Shown here: piece after piece, positions 12,753 to 22,264 of the stretch | Position numbering within the stretch: the first letter of the stretch is position 1 | Layout: each line of letters starts with the position of its first letter | Source of the DNA: Caulobacter sp. X | GTDB taxonomy: Bacteria > Pseudomonadota > Alphaproteobacteria > Caulobacterales > Caulobacteraceae | Assembly: GCF_002742635.1 (NCBI RefSeq) | Contig: NZ_PEGF01000002.1 | Location: forward strand, 620,001 to 684,000 | Length of the DNA: 64,000 bases | Direction of reading: 5' to 3' | Notes under the pieces: generated by a model | Told to the model about the DNA's origin: nothing | Seen by the model: only the letters and a program-made list of their open reading frames with translations | Databases searched by the model: none | Program-made: the position numbers and the translations under genes

Positions 12753-13868
12753 TTACAAATAATCCAACAAGCTCGGCGGTCCCGCCATGGACCCATCCGC
12801 GTTGAACATCTGGCCCAGCTTGTCGCGCGAGGCCTGGAGCTCGACCATCTTGCTGTAGGTCTGCGGCGTCCAGCCGGCGGCCTGGCGCTCCTCGGCGGTC
12901 ATGCCGGCGTAGCGGGTGATCATCGCCTTGCCGAAGCCGCCCTCGTCGCTGCTGGTCGACTGGTAGCTGGCCTTGATGGCGGCGCTGTCGCGCGAGCGGA
13001 TCTCGATCTGGGCCATGCGGGCCTCGTGAGCCGAGAACTGATCGTCCTGGTTCAGGGCCACCGCCGCCAGCGAGCGGTCGTCGAAGCGGCGGAAGTCGAT
13101 GTCGCCGCTGTCGGGGCTCTTGGCCGCGTCGGGATGCACCGCCAGCGAATACTGCTTGTCGAGGGCGGCGCGGACGTCGGTCGCGACCTTGCCGAAGTCG
13201 CGGGTCTTGGCGCCGGCCACGACGCCGCCCGCTTCGTGCATATAGGCCGCGACGCTGTCGTTCTGGACGCCGACGGGGGCCAGGCCCGGGCGGGATATGG
13301 CCTGGCCGCGCGCCTCGACCAGGGCCGCCCGGTCGCGGCTCCAGGCGGCCGAGGCCTTCTCCTCGGGGCCGGCGGCGTCCATCTGGTCGATGGCGGTCTG
13401 GTAGAGCGTGGCGTAGTCGCCGGTCAGCCGCGCCTGGGCGGCGGGGGCGGCCAGCGTCTGGTCGTTCTGGGCCTTCAGCGCCAGGGACGCGACCACCTGC
13501 TGCTCGATCGGAAAGCCGCCGCCCTGGTTGCTGGCCACGGCGTACAGCGTGCGGCGGTCCAGGCCCGACACGTCGATCGTCGGATCGCCGTCCTTCAGCG
13601 CGGTGGTGGTCTTGGCCGCCTTCAGCAGCGCGGCGATCTGGGCCTTGGCCTCGGCGACCACGCCCTCGGTCGTGCGGGAGTCGGTCTGGGCCCTCAACGC
13701 GGCCTGGGCGGCGGGCGAGAGGGTGACGTTGACCGCCGGGGTGTTGATCGTCGGGCTCTGGTCGCGGGTCTGGCCATAGCCGGTCGCCTGGTTGGCGCGC
13801 TGCGTCGCCGTCTGGCCGGCGGTCAGGCCAGGCGCGTAGGTCGACGAATACGGATTGATCGTCGTCAT
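12753..13868 (-). CDS. Conserved hypothetical protein, Ala/Gln/Thr-rich
   Basis: I do not recognise a named family. The 371-residue protein starts MTTINPYSSTYAPGLTAGQT and has a low-complexity, Gln/Thr-rich N-terminus of about 60 residues. A mostly helical body follows with repeated phrases of the type DPTIDVSGLDRRTLYAVASN and DIDFRRFDDRSLAAVALNQD, which suggests an internally duplicated domain. There is no signal peptide or membrane helix. The ATG at 13868 was preferred over the upstream in-frame start at 13925. The N-terminal composition recalls flagellar or secreted structural proteins, but that is only a guess. It is a single gene, convergent with the nitrobindin-like gene. Confidence 0.72.
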   Translation of the reverse strand: MTTINPYSSTYAPGLTAGQTATQRANQATGYGQTRDQSPTINTPAVNVTLSPAAQAALRAQTDSRTTEGVVAEAKAQIAALLKAAKTTTALKDGDPTIDVSGLDRRTLYAVASNQGGGFPIEQQVVASLALKAQNDQTLAAPAAQARLTGDYATLYQTAIDQMDAAGPEEKASAAWSRDRAALVEARGQAISRPGLAPVGVQNDSVAAYMHEAGGVVAGAKTRDFGKVATDVRAALDKQYSLAVHPDAAKSPDSGDIDFRRFDDRSLAAVALNQDDQFSAHEARMAQIEIRSRDSAAIKASYQSTSSDEGGFGKAMITRYAGMTAEERQAAGWTPQTYSKMVELQASRDKLGQMFNADGSMAGPPSLLDYL

Positions 13869-13965
13869 GCGGCGAGACTCAAGGCGAATCAGTGCCTTGA
13901 GGGTATCAGGCGAGGGCGACGCCACCTAGTTTATGGTTAATGTGTCGCAACACTTTGGGCGGCGA

Positions 13966-15201
13966 CTACCCCAGCACGCCCGTCAGCAGCGGCCGGGCGA
14001 ACAGCTCGGCGGCTTCCTCGCCGTCCAGGCCGGGCACCCAGGTCGGCAGCGAGGCCGCCGCGTTCAGCATCGAGTTGATCATGTGGGCGGCGATGCTGGG
14101 GTCGATCGGGCGGATCGAACCGTCGGCGATCCCGTCGGAGATGATCGAGGCGAAGCGCTGCCAGCCGCGCATATAGCCGTCGGCCATGTCGCCGCGCAGG
14201 GGCTCGGGCAGGGCGCCCAGCGACGAGGCGCGCAACAGCGGCCCGTGCTCGGACAGCTGGTAGCTGGTCAGGCCGGCGGCGGTCGAGGCCAGCTGGGTCC
14301 AGCTGTCGGCCCCGAGGGCCCGGGCGTCCAGCTGCGAGCGGCGGGTGACCGTGAAGGTGCGCTCGAAGCACTCGGCGACCAGGGCGTCCTTGTCGTCGTG
14401 GTGGTGGTAGAACGAGCCCTTGGTCACGTTCAGGGCCGCCGAGATCTCCTCGACCGAGGCGCCGCGATAGCCGCGCTGGTTGATCAGGCGGGTGGCGGCC
14501 ACCAGGAAGGTCTCGCGCCACTCCAGGCCGTCCTCCGACAGCGGCGTCGGGTCGGGCAGGGGGCGCGGCGCCCAGGCGCGGCCGTCCGCCGGCAGGCCGT
14601 TCAGCAGGATGTCGCCCATCCGGTCGCGCACCCGGCCATAGTCCTCGACGTCGTAGCGACGCAGCCAGCGGCCCGACCAGAACACCTGCTCCATCAGGAG
14701 GTGGGCGCGGGCGTTGCGCTGGCGCTTGTCCAGATGCGCCAGGGACGGGTCGTCGAAGAAGCCGCGCACGCGGCGGAACAGGTTGTTGAACGCCTCGACC
14801 ACCGAGCCGCGCACGGGCTCCTTCAGCGCCTTGACCTCGGCGAAGCTGGTCAGGGGCGTGGCCTCGCCCAGGCGCACCCCGCGATGCAGGTCCAGATAGA
14901 GGTCGAGGAACTTGACGATGCGGTCGGCGGGCGAGCCTTGGGCGGCGGCCTCATCGACCATGGCTTCCAGGCGCTCCAGGCCGCGCATGAAGCAGGCGGC
15001 GGCCAGGTCGTCCTTCTTGCGGTAGTAGTAGGTGACGCTGGTGGTGTTGAGGCCCACCTGGGCGGCGACGTCGGCCAGGGTCATGCCGCGCACGCCCTGG
15101 CGGTTCAGGATCGCCGTGGCCGCGGCCAGGATCGTCTCCTTCTTGCGGGCGTAGCGCGCCGTCGCCGCCCCGCCGATCCGACCATCGTCCATCGAACTCA
15201 C
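13966..15201 (-). CDS. Tandem TetR-family transcriptional regulator (two TetR units fused)
   Basis: A 411-residue protein holding two TetR DNA-binding domains, about twice the usual length. The first helix-turn-helix lies at residues 20-68 (TLADVAAQVGLNTTSVTYYY) and the second at 228-276 (SVEEISAALNVTKGSFYHHH). Each is followed by an all-helical ligand/dimer region. The start is GTG at 15201, with an in-frame ATG at 15192 as an equally good choice. Such double proteins could bind DNA as a monomeric pseudo-dimer or bring two operators together; neither is proven by sequence. The target is unknown; no obvious partner gene is divergent. Confidence 0.9.
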   Translation of the reverse strand: MSSMDDGRIGGAATARYARKKETILAAATAILNRQGVRGMTLADVAAQVGLNTTSVTYYYRKKDDLAAACFMRGLERLEAMVDEAAAQGSPADRIVKFLDLYLDLHRGVRLGEATPLTSFAEVKALKEPVRGSVVEAFNNLFRRVRGFFDDPSLAHLDKRQRNARAHLLMEQVFWSGRWLRRYDVEDYGRVRDRMGDILLNGLPADGRAWAPRPLPDPTPLSEDGLEWRETFLVAATRLINQRGYRGASVEEISAALNVTKGSFYHHHDDKDALVAECFERTFTVTRRSQLDARALGADSWTQLASTAAGLTSYQLSEHGPLLRASSLGALPEPLRGDMADGYMRGWQRFASIISDGIADGSIRPIDPSIAAHMINSMLNAAASLPTWVPGLDGEEAAELFARPLLTGVLG

Positions 15202-15343
15202 CCCAAAAACGCGCGGGCCAGGAGCCGGCGCGATCGGACGTTCCGCCTATCTAGGCGTCCGAGGCGCGGCCCGAAAGACCATCCCTTCCGTAGAGGGATA
15301 ATCGCCTCCCCTAGCCTCAGGGTTTGTCAGGAATGTTTCAGGG

Positions 15344-15355
15344 GGTAGCGCTACC
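15344..15355. promoter_or_regulatory. LacI-type operator-like palindrome
   Basis: GGTAGCGCTACC is a perfect 12-base palindrome with a central CG, the pattern expected of LacI/GalR-family operators. It lies 143 bases before the tandem TetR start and 92 bases from the end of the next gene. No sugar-use gene or LacI regulator adjoins it, so its role is uncertain. Confidence 0.4.
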
Positions 15356-15446
15356 TGGGCGCCGCTCGTCCTTGGGTCGTTTCGTAAAGGCCTGTCGGCG
15401 ACGCCGGGAGACGGAGTGCCGAGGGCCGTTCAGGTGGCTAGCGGTC

Positions 15447-16079
15447 CTAACTCGCGCCCGCGAAAAGTATCAGGTTTCCATCCGGGTCGCGGACGATGAA
15501 GGTGCGTGCGCCCCAGGGCTCGCTGCGCAGGGTCTGGTGGAAGGTCACTCCGGCGGCTTGAAGCTCTAGGAATAAAGGCTTGGCGTCGTCGAGTGTCAGG
15601 GTCGCGGACAGGGCGTCAGGCTCGTGAGCGCGAAAATGTTCGGAAAATACGGGCCCGTCGACGCGACGCAGGTTTAGTTTCGCGCCGTCGCGCGCGACCT
15701 GAGCATAGAAGGCGGGCTCACCGGAGGTGAACACACGGCGGAAGCCGAGCTTCTCCTCATAAAACGCAAGAGAGACCGCCATGTCAGACACGAAGAGCTG
15801 CGGTTCGGCGGCGATAATGGCCGAGGAGGACGACGGGTTTGCAACTGGCATGGATGAAAGGCCCTTGGTTAGCGCCAACCAGGTCTCGAATCCCGCCTTC
15901 CTCGCGACGAGTTCCTGAGCGTCGCTAAGCTTGAAGGGCGAGGCCAGGATCTCCTGGTCCGTGAGGCCGCTATAACGCGGCAGCAGCGACCTGATCTGGT
16001 TCGCGACGGGCAAATACCGTTCGCGATGCCAACGGAGATGGAGCTTGGCCTGCTTGCGCAGATTTTCGAGATTCAGCAT
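15447..16079 (-). CDS. VOC (glyoxalase/bleomycin-resistance) family protein with N-terminal helical domain
   Basis: A 210-residue protein. The C-terminal 120 residues are a VOC fold (EPQLFVSDMAVSLAFYEEKL, GFRRVF, and the end WGARTFIVRDPDGNLILFAG), similar to glyoxalase/bleomycin-resistance proteins and probably metal-dependent. The first 75 residues (NLRKQAKLHLRWHRERYLPV and FKLSDAQELVARKAGFETWL) form a small helical domain also found before ankyrin repeats in other proteins. The reaction is unknown; candidates are detoxification or dioxygenase chemistry. There is no signal peptide. Confidence 0.85.
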   Translation of the reverse strand: MLNLENLRKQAKLHLRWHRERYLPVANQIRSLLPRYSGLTDQEILASPFKLSDAQELVARKAGFETWLALTKGLSSMPVANPSSSSAIIAAEPQLFVSDMAVSLAFYEEKLGFRRVFTSGEPAFYAQVARDGAKLNLRRVDGPVFSEHFRAHEPDALSATLTLDDAKPLFLELQAAGVTFHQTLRSEPWGARTFIVRDPDGNLILFAGAS

Positions 16080-16247
16080 GGGCGCGTTACGATTGAGGTG
16101 TCGTAGGCGGGCTTAGCCCTTCCGGTGTCAGAACCGATGCGCCCTACAGCAACCCGGGAACCTTACGGATGCGGCTTTCGCAGGTCAACGTCCGCAATGG
16201 GGCGTAGGTCTCCAGGATCCCGATCACAACCGGACCTTCGGACCGCC

Positions 16248-18167
16248 CTAAGACGCCTTCAGCGTTCCGCTCCGGTCCGCCGTCAGCACCTGGATGATGG
16301 CGCGCGCCAGGGCGGCGGGGGAGAGGGGCTTGGCGATCGCGCCGTCCATGCCGGCGGCCACGTAGCCGGCCTGCTGGTGGGCCATGGCGTTGGCGGTCAT
16401 GGCCAGGATCGGCGCGGTTCCGATCGGGGCGGGCAGGGCGCGGATGCGCTGGGTGGCCTCGACGCCGTCCATGCCCGGCATCTGGATGTCCATCAGGATC
16501 AGGTCGAAGCCCTCGCGCGCCATGGCCACGCCCTGGACGCCGTCCTCGGCCAGGCTGACCTGGGCGCCCAGCGCCTCCAGCATGCGGCCGGCGATCAAGC
16601 GGTTGGTGGCGTTGTCCTCGACCAGCAGCACGCGCAGGCCGGCGAACAGCGGGGCCTCGTCGTCGTCGTCGTGGGTCTCGACCGGCGCTTCTCCGACCTC
16701 GGCCTCGATCTCGATCCAGAAGGTCGAGCCCTGGCCCGGCGCGCTGTCGAAGCCGACGTCGCCGCCCATCAGCTCGGCCAGGCGCCGGCAGATCACCAGG
16801 CCCAGGCCCGAGCCGCCAAAGCGCCGGGTCGTCGAGCCGTCGCCCTGCTTGAAGCGTTCGAACAGCTTGGCGGCGGCCTCGGGCGCGATGCCGACGCCGG
16901 TGTCCTCGATCTCGTAGCGCAGACGAACGTGGTCGCCCTCGCGTCGGCCCGTCAGCCGCGCCACGACGCCGCCCTCCAGGGTGAACTTCACCGCGTTGCC
17001 CAGCAGGTTGAACAGGGCCTGGCGCAGGCGCAGCGGGTCGGTGTTGACCCAGCCGAGGTCTCCAGCCGTCTCCACCCGCAGGTAGAGCCCCTTGGCCTCG
17101 GCCTGCGGGCGCAGCATCTCGGCGACGCCGCGCAAGAGCTCGGCCGGCTCGGTCGGCTCGTCGGCCAGCTCCAGCTTGCCGGCCTCGATCCGCGAGACAT
17201 CGATGATGTCGTTCAGCAGCTGGGACAGCATCTCGCCGCAGTCCAGCGCCTCGTTCAGCAGGCGGCGGCCGTCGGCCGACAGCCGCTCCTTCTTCAGCAG
17301 GTGCAGCACGCCCAGCACGCCGTTCATCGGGGTGCGTATCTCGTGGCTCATATTGGCCAGGAACTGGCTCTTGGCGTCGGCGGCGGCCAGGGCCGCGTCG
17401 CGGGCCTCGACCAGTTCGGTGACGTCCTGGCTGATGCCGATCACGTCCCAGGTCTCGGGACTGGCGCCGCGCACGCCGCGCCAGGACGAGTGGATGTGAG
17501 CCCAGCGGCCGGTCGGCGGGTCCAGGTAGCGGTAGTCGATCTCGACATGCTCGCCGCCGCGCAGGGTGCGCGACAGGGCCTCCCAGGCGCGATCGCGGTC
17601 GTCGGGGTGGATCGACTCCGTCATCTCCGAGACCGACATGGTCCGCACGCCGCCCTCCGGATGGCTGGGGGTCGGGATGTCCTGCTCGAAGACGTAGATC
17701 CCCTTGCGGGCGTTGAAGCGCCAGACATAGACGCCGGTCGCGGTGCGCAAGAGCTCGTTGGAGCGCTCGGCCTGCTGGCGGGCGATGTTGCGGGCGCGTT
17801 CCTCGGTGCGATCCTGGAAAACGATCAAGAGGTCGCCGCCTTCCAGCACCTTGGACTGCGAGCGCACCCACAGCCAGCCGCCGCCCTTGCGGGCCAGGCG
17901 ATGCTCGGCGGTGGCCTGGCCGCGCGCCTCCAGGATGCGGCCGATGTCCTGGATGATCGGCGTGTCGTGCAGATGGAAGAAGTCGTGCATGTGCCGGCCC
18001 AGCGAGTCCTCGGGGCTCCAGCCGGTGGCCTGGGTCCAGGCGGGATTGACGCGGGCGATGGTGCGGTCGTGCAGCACGACGAACATGTCGAGGCTGTTCT
18101 GGAAGAACCAGTCAGCGGCCGCCGCTTCGATCCTTGAGGCAGCCCCCGCGTCCAAGTGCTTGCCCAT
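16248..18167 (-). CDS. PAS-domain hybrid sensor histidine kinase / response regulator
   Basis: A soluble hybrid kinase of 639 residues. Two PAS domains come first (about 20-135 and 140-255; FFQNSLDMFVVLHDRTIARV is the first). A HisKA domain follows with the phosphoacceptor His275 in FLANMSHEIRTPMNG. The HATPase has clear N, G1 and G2 boxes (NLLGNAVKFT; RFGGSGLGLVICRRLAELMG). The C-terminal receiver carries the phosphoacceptor Asp560 in DLILMDIQMPGMDG. The ATG at 18167 was chosen for its GAGGG ribosome-binding site; the open frame upstream to 18398 lacks domain sequence. A separate phosphotransfer protein is needed for output and none is adjacent. Confidence 0.92.
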   Translation of the reverse strand: MGKHLDAGAASRIEAAAADWFFQNSLDMFVVLHDRTIARVNPAWTQATGWSPEDSLGRHMHDFFHLHDTPIIQDIGRILEARGQATAEHRLARKGGGWLWVRSQSKVLEGGDLLIVFQDRTEERARNIARQQAERSNELLRTATGVYVWRFNARKGIYVFEQDIPTPSHPEGGVRTMSVSEMTESIHPDDRDRAWEALSRTLRGGEHVEIDYRYLDPPTGRWAHIHSSWRGVRGASPETWDVIGISQDVTELVEARDAALAAADAKSQFLANMSHEIRTPMNGVLGVLHLLKKERLSADGRRLLNEALDCGEMLSQLLNDIIDVSRIEAGKLELADEPTEPAELLRGVAEMLRPQAEAKGLYLRVETAGDLGWVNTDPLRLRQALFNLLGNAVKFTLEGGVVARLTGRREGDHVRLRYEIEDTGVGIAPEAAAKLFERFKQGDGSTTRRFGGSGLGLVICRRLAELMGGDVGFDSAPGQGSTFWIEIEAEVGEAPVETHDDDDEAPLFAGLRVLLVEDNATNRLIAGRMLEALGAQVSLAEDGVQGVAMAREGFDLILMDIQMPGMDGVEATQRIRALPAPIGTAPILAMTANAMAHQQAGYVAAGMDGAIAKPLSPAALARAIIQVLTADRSGTLKAS

Positions 18168-18287
18168 CCTGATTCCCTCGTCTTCAATTAGGATGCGCCC
18201 ATCCGGGTAAAGTTTGGGTTGCGACGGAACGTCGCGCTCGCTTTTTCGGGCGACGCCAAGAAGACAACGCACAAGGGGAGTGAAATC

Positions 18288-19514
18288 TTGAGTACGCCTG
18301 AAGCCGTGGGAATGTCGTCCGAGCGCTTGAAGCGCATCGATGGCTTCATTCAGTCCAAATATATCGACAGTGGAAAATTGCCCTGCGCCCTGACCCAAGT
18401 CTGGCGGCGCGGCCAGCTAGCCTACACATCGGTGCTGGGACAGGCGGATGTCGAGCGCGGAAAGCCGCTGAAGGCCGACAGTCTGTTCCGCATCTATTCG
18501 ATGACCAAGCCGATCACCAGCGTCGCCTTCATGATGCTGGTCGAGGATGGCCTGGTGGCGCTGGACGATCCGGTGCATCGCTTCATCCCGGCCTGGCGGA
18601 CCCTGGGCGTCTTCAACGGCGGCGTGCAGGGCGCCTTTCTGACCAAGCCGACCGTCGAGCCGATGCGGATGATCGACCTGCTGCGGCACACGGCGGGCCT
18701 GACCTACGGCTTCCAGCAGCGCACCAATGTCGACGCGGCCTATCGCAAGCTGAAGCTGGACGGGGTGGACAGCGAGGGCGGCCTCCAGGCCTTCGTCGAC
18801 GCCCTGGGGACCGTGCCGCTGGAGTTCTCGCCCGGCGAGTCCTGGAACTATTCGGTCGCCACCGATGTGCTGGGCTATCTGGTCGAGACGATCTCGGGCC
18901 AGCCGTTCGACGTCTTCCTGAAGACCCGCATCTTCGATCCGCTGAAGATGGTCGACACCGGCTTCTTCGTGCCCGAAGGCCAGCGGTCGCGCTTCACCGC
19001 CTGCTACGCCCTGACGCCGTCGGGCAAGGTGGTGCTGCAGGACGACCCGGAAAAGAGCCGCTTCCTCAGCGATCCGTCGTTGAAGTCGGGCGGCGGCGGC
19101 CTGGTCTCGACGGCCGACGACTACATGCGTTTCTGCCGCATGCTGCTGAACGGCGGCGAGCTGGACGGCGCGCGGCTGCTCAGCCCCAAGACCATCAAGC
19201 TGATGACCATGAACCACCTGCCCGGAGGCCAGGAGCTGACCCAGCTCTCCAAGTCGCTGTTCAGCGAGGCCGTGTTCGAAGGGCTGGGCTTTGGCCTCGG
19301 CTTCGCCATGACGGTGGATCAGGCGCGGACCAAGAACCTGGGCTCGCTGGGCGAGTACTTCTGGGGCGGCATGGCCTCGACCGCCTTCTGGATCGACCCG
19401 GTCGAGGATCTGGCGGTGGTGTTCATGACCCAGCTGATGCCGTCCAGTTCTTACCCGATCCGGCGTGAGCTGCGGACGCTGGTGTATTCCAGCCTGACCG
19501 AGGCGGCGGCCTAA
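18288..19514 (+). CDS. Serine hydrolase, beta-lactamase class C / EstB-like family
   Basis: A 408-residue penicillin-binding-fold hydrolase. The SxxK motif is SMTK with Ser71 as nucleophile and Lys74, the second motif is YSV with Tyr188, and WGGMAS near the C-terminus stands where beta-lactamases have KTG. This pattern fits class C-like esterases or amide hydrolases rather than true beta-lactamases. No signal peptide is visible, so a cytoplasmic esterase is likely. The start is TTG at 18288, which has AGGGGAG upstream at about 18273-18279; an in-frame ATG at 18219 would add 23 poorly coding residues. It is divergent from the hybrid kinase. Confidence 0.88.
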   Translation: MSTPEAVGMSSERLKRIDGFIQSKYIDSGKLPCALTQVWRRGQLAYTSVLGQADVERGKPLKADSLFRIYSMTKPITSVAFMMLVEDGLVALDDPVHRFIPAWRTLGVFNGGVQGAFLTKPTVEPMRMIDLLRHTAGLTYGFQQRTNVDAAYRKLKLDGVDSEGGLQAFVDALGTVPLEFSPGESWNYSVATDVLGYLVETISGQPFDVFLKTRIFDPLKMVDTGFFVPEGQRSRFTACYALTPSGKVVLQDDPEKSRFLSDPSLKSGGGGLVSTADDYMRFCRMLLNGGELDGARLLSPKTIKLMTMNHLPGGQELTQLSKSLFSEAVFEGLGFGLGFAMTVDQARTKNLGSLGEYFWGGMASTAFWIDPVEDLAVVFMTQLMPSSSYPIRRELRTLVYSSLTEAAA

Positions 19515-19632
19515 ATCCTCCCCCTAGCGGGGGAGGTGGCGCGAAGCGCCGGAGGGGGAAGTCCTGCTGACCCTGCCTCTTCCCCCTCCGTCGTCTCTTC
19601 GAGCCGACACCTCCCCCGCTAGGGGGAGGATT
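19515..19632. repeat. Intergenic inverted repeat, family A (copy 1)
   Basis: A near-perfect palindrome directly after the hydrolase stop codon. It begins ATCCTCCCCCTAGCGGGGGA and ends with the reverse complement of that arm. An inner GGCGCGAAGCGCC hairpin lies next to the left arm. A close copy lies at 54788-54904 and a diverged one at 52551-52669. The strong paired arms could end transcription. Confidence 0.85.
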
Positions 19633-19647
19633 GCTCCCTAAAAATCC

Positions 19648-19673
19648 GGCGCGGGAGGGGGGGCTCCCGCGCC
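19648..19673 (-). terminator. Intrinsic terminator reading the minus strand, with no known gene
   Basis: GGCGCGGGAG (19648-19657) pairs with CTCCCGCGCC (19664-19673) around six G. On the minus strand the stem is followed by GGATTTTTAGG, the expected U-run. No recognised minus-strand gene lies upstream of it, so it either ends an unrecognised RNA or is part of the neighbouring repeat region. Confidence 0.5.
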
Positions 19674-19880
19674 GAGGGGCACACCGAAGTCGGTCGCGCC
19701 GGGGGGAGGCGCGCCGCGCTCGCCAAGCACGGACTTCGAAACGTCGGGACGCGTGCAAGGCGCGTCCAAAGCCCGTGTCTCACCGCGAACGCACCGGACA
19801 GTCGCGATCCTTCCTGCGGAAATAAGGACACTATTCCGCCCGCCGCCGGCGCTCTGACGGCCCGCGCGATCACGACTGAA
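19674..19880 (-). ncRNA. Possible structured small RNA (low confidence)
   Basis: This region lies inside a 527-base gap between genes. Three helices nest here: 19716-19723 with 19785-19792, 19728-19736 with 19769-19777, and 19747-19753 with 19761-19767. Together they make a rod-like hairpin with internal loops. Two further hairpins (19695-19713 and 19683-19694) stand between it and the minus-strand terminator. The order is what a minus-strand RNA ending at that terminator would need. I cannot match it to a named RNA family, and GC-rich sequence forms chance helices easily. The rest of the gap, 19880-20041, shows only the presumed leader of the next gene. Confidence 0.3.
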
Positions 19881-20041
19881 ACTATTGTTCGAATTTGCAG
19901 TATGGAGATGCTGTCCGTCAACGGCGGGCGCCTCCGAATTGGGCGCCGTTACGGCGCTCTGGACATCTTCGCTGGGGCGTGCAGGGTTTCTCAAACGGTT
20001 GTTCAAGCCGAAATCAACTTAAGAGCAAGGGTGGAAGCCGC

Positions 20042-22120
<2,079 letters not shown>

Positions 22121-22124
22121 CTCG

Positions 22125-22245
22125 TCTCCCCTCCCCCTGATGGGGAGGGGTAGGGGTGGGGTGATGCGGCGGTTGAAGCCGCGCCCCCACATCCGACGGT
22201 GTCACCCCCATCCCCAACCCTTCCCCCATCCAAGAGGGAAGGGGG
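22125..22245. repeat. Intergenic inverted repeat, family B (copy 2)
   Basis: Most of the 144 bases between the FadB-like gene and the acyl-CoA synthetase gene form a palindromic element. It begins TCTCCCCTCCCCCTGATGGG and ends CCATCCAAGAGGGAAGGGGG. A GCGGCGGTTGAAGCCGC hairpin sits in the centre. It is more diverged than copy 1. Confidence 0.65.
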
Positions 22246-22264
22246 TTTTGTAGAGGCGTTTCCC

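Noticed and set aside
18219..18287. ATG start for the serine hydrolase
   Set aside because: The extra 23 codons encode no family sequence, and the TTG at 18288 has a better ribosome-binding site.
19515..19632. Reading the paired GGGGGAGG arms as a CRISPR fragment
   Set aside because: There are only two inverted arms per site and no direct repeats with spacers.
19638..20006. 122-codon minus-strand open frame upstream of the FadB-like gene
   Set aside because: Composition is low-complexity at its end, it runs through the terminator stem and has no family resemblance. I kept the region as a possible RNA instead.
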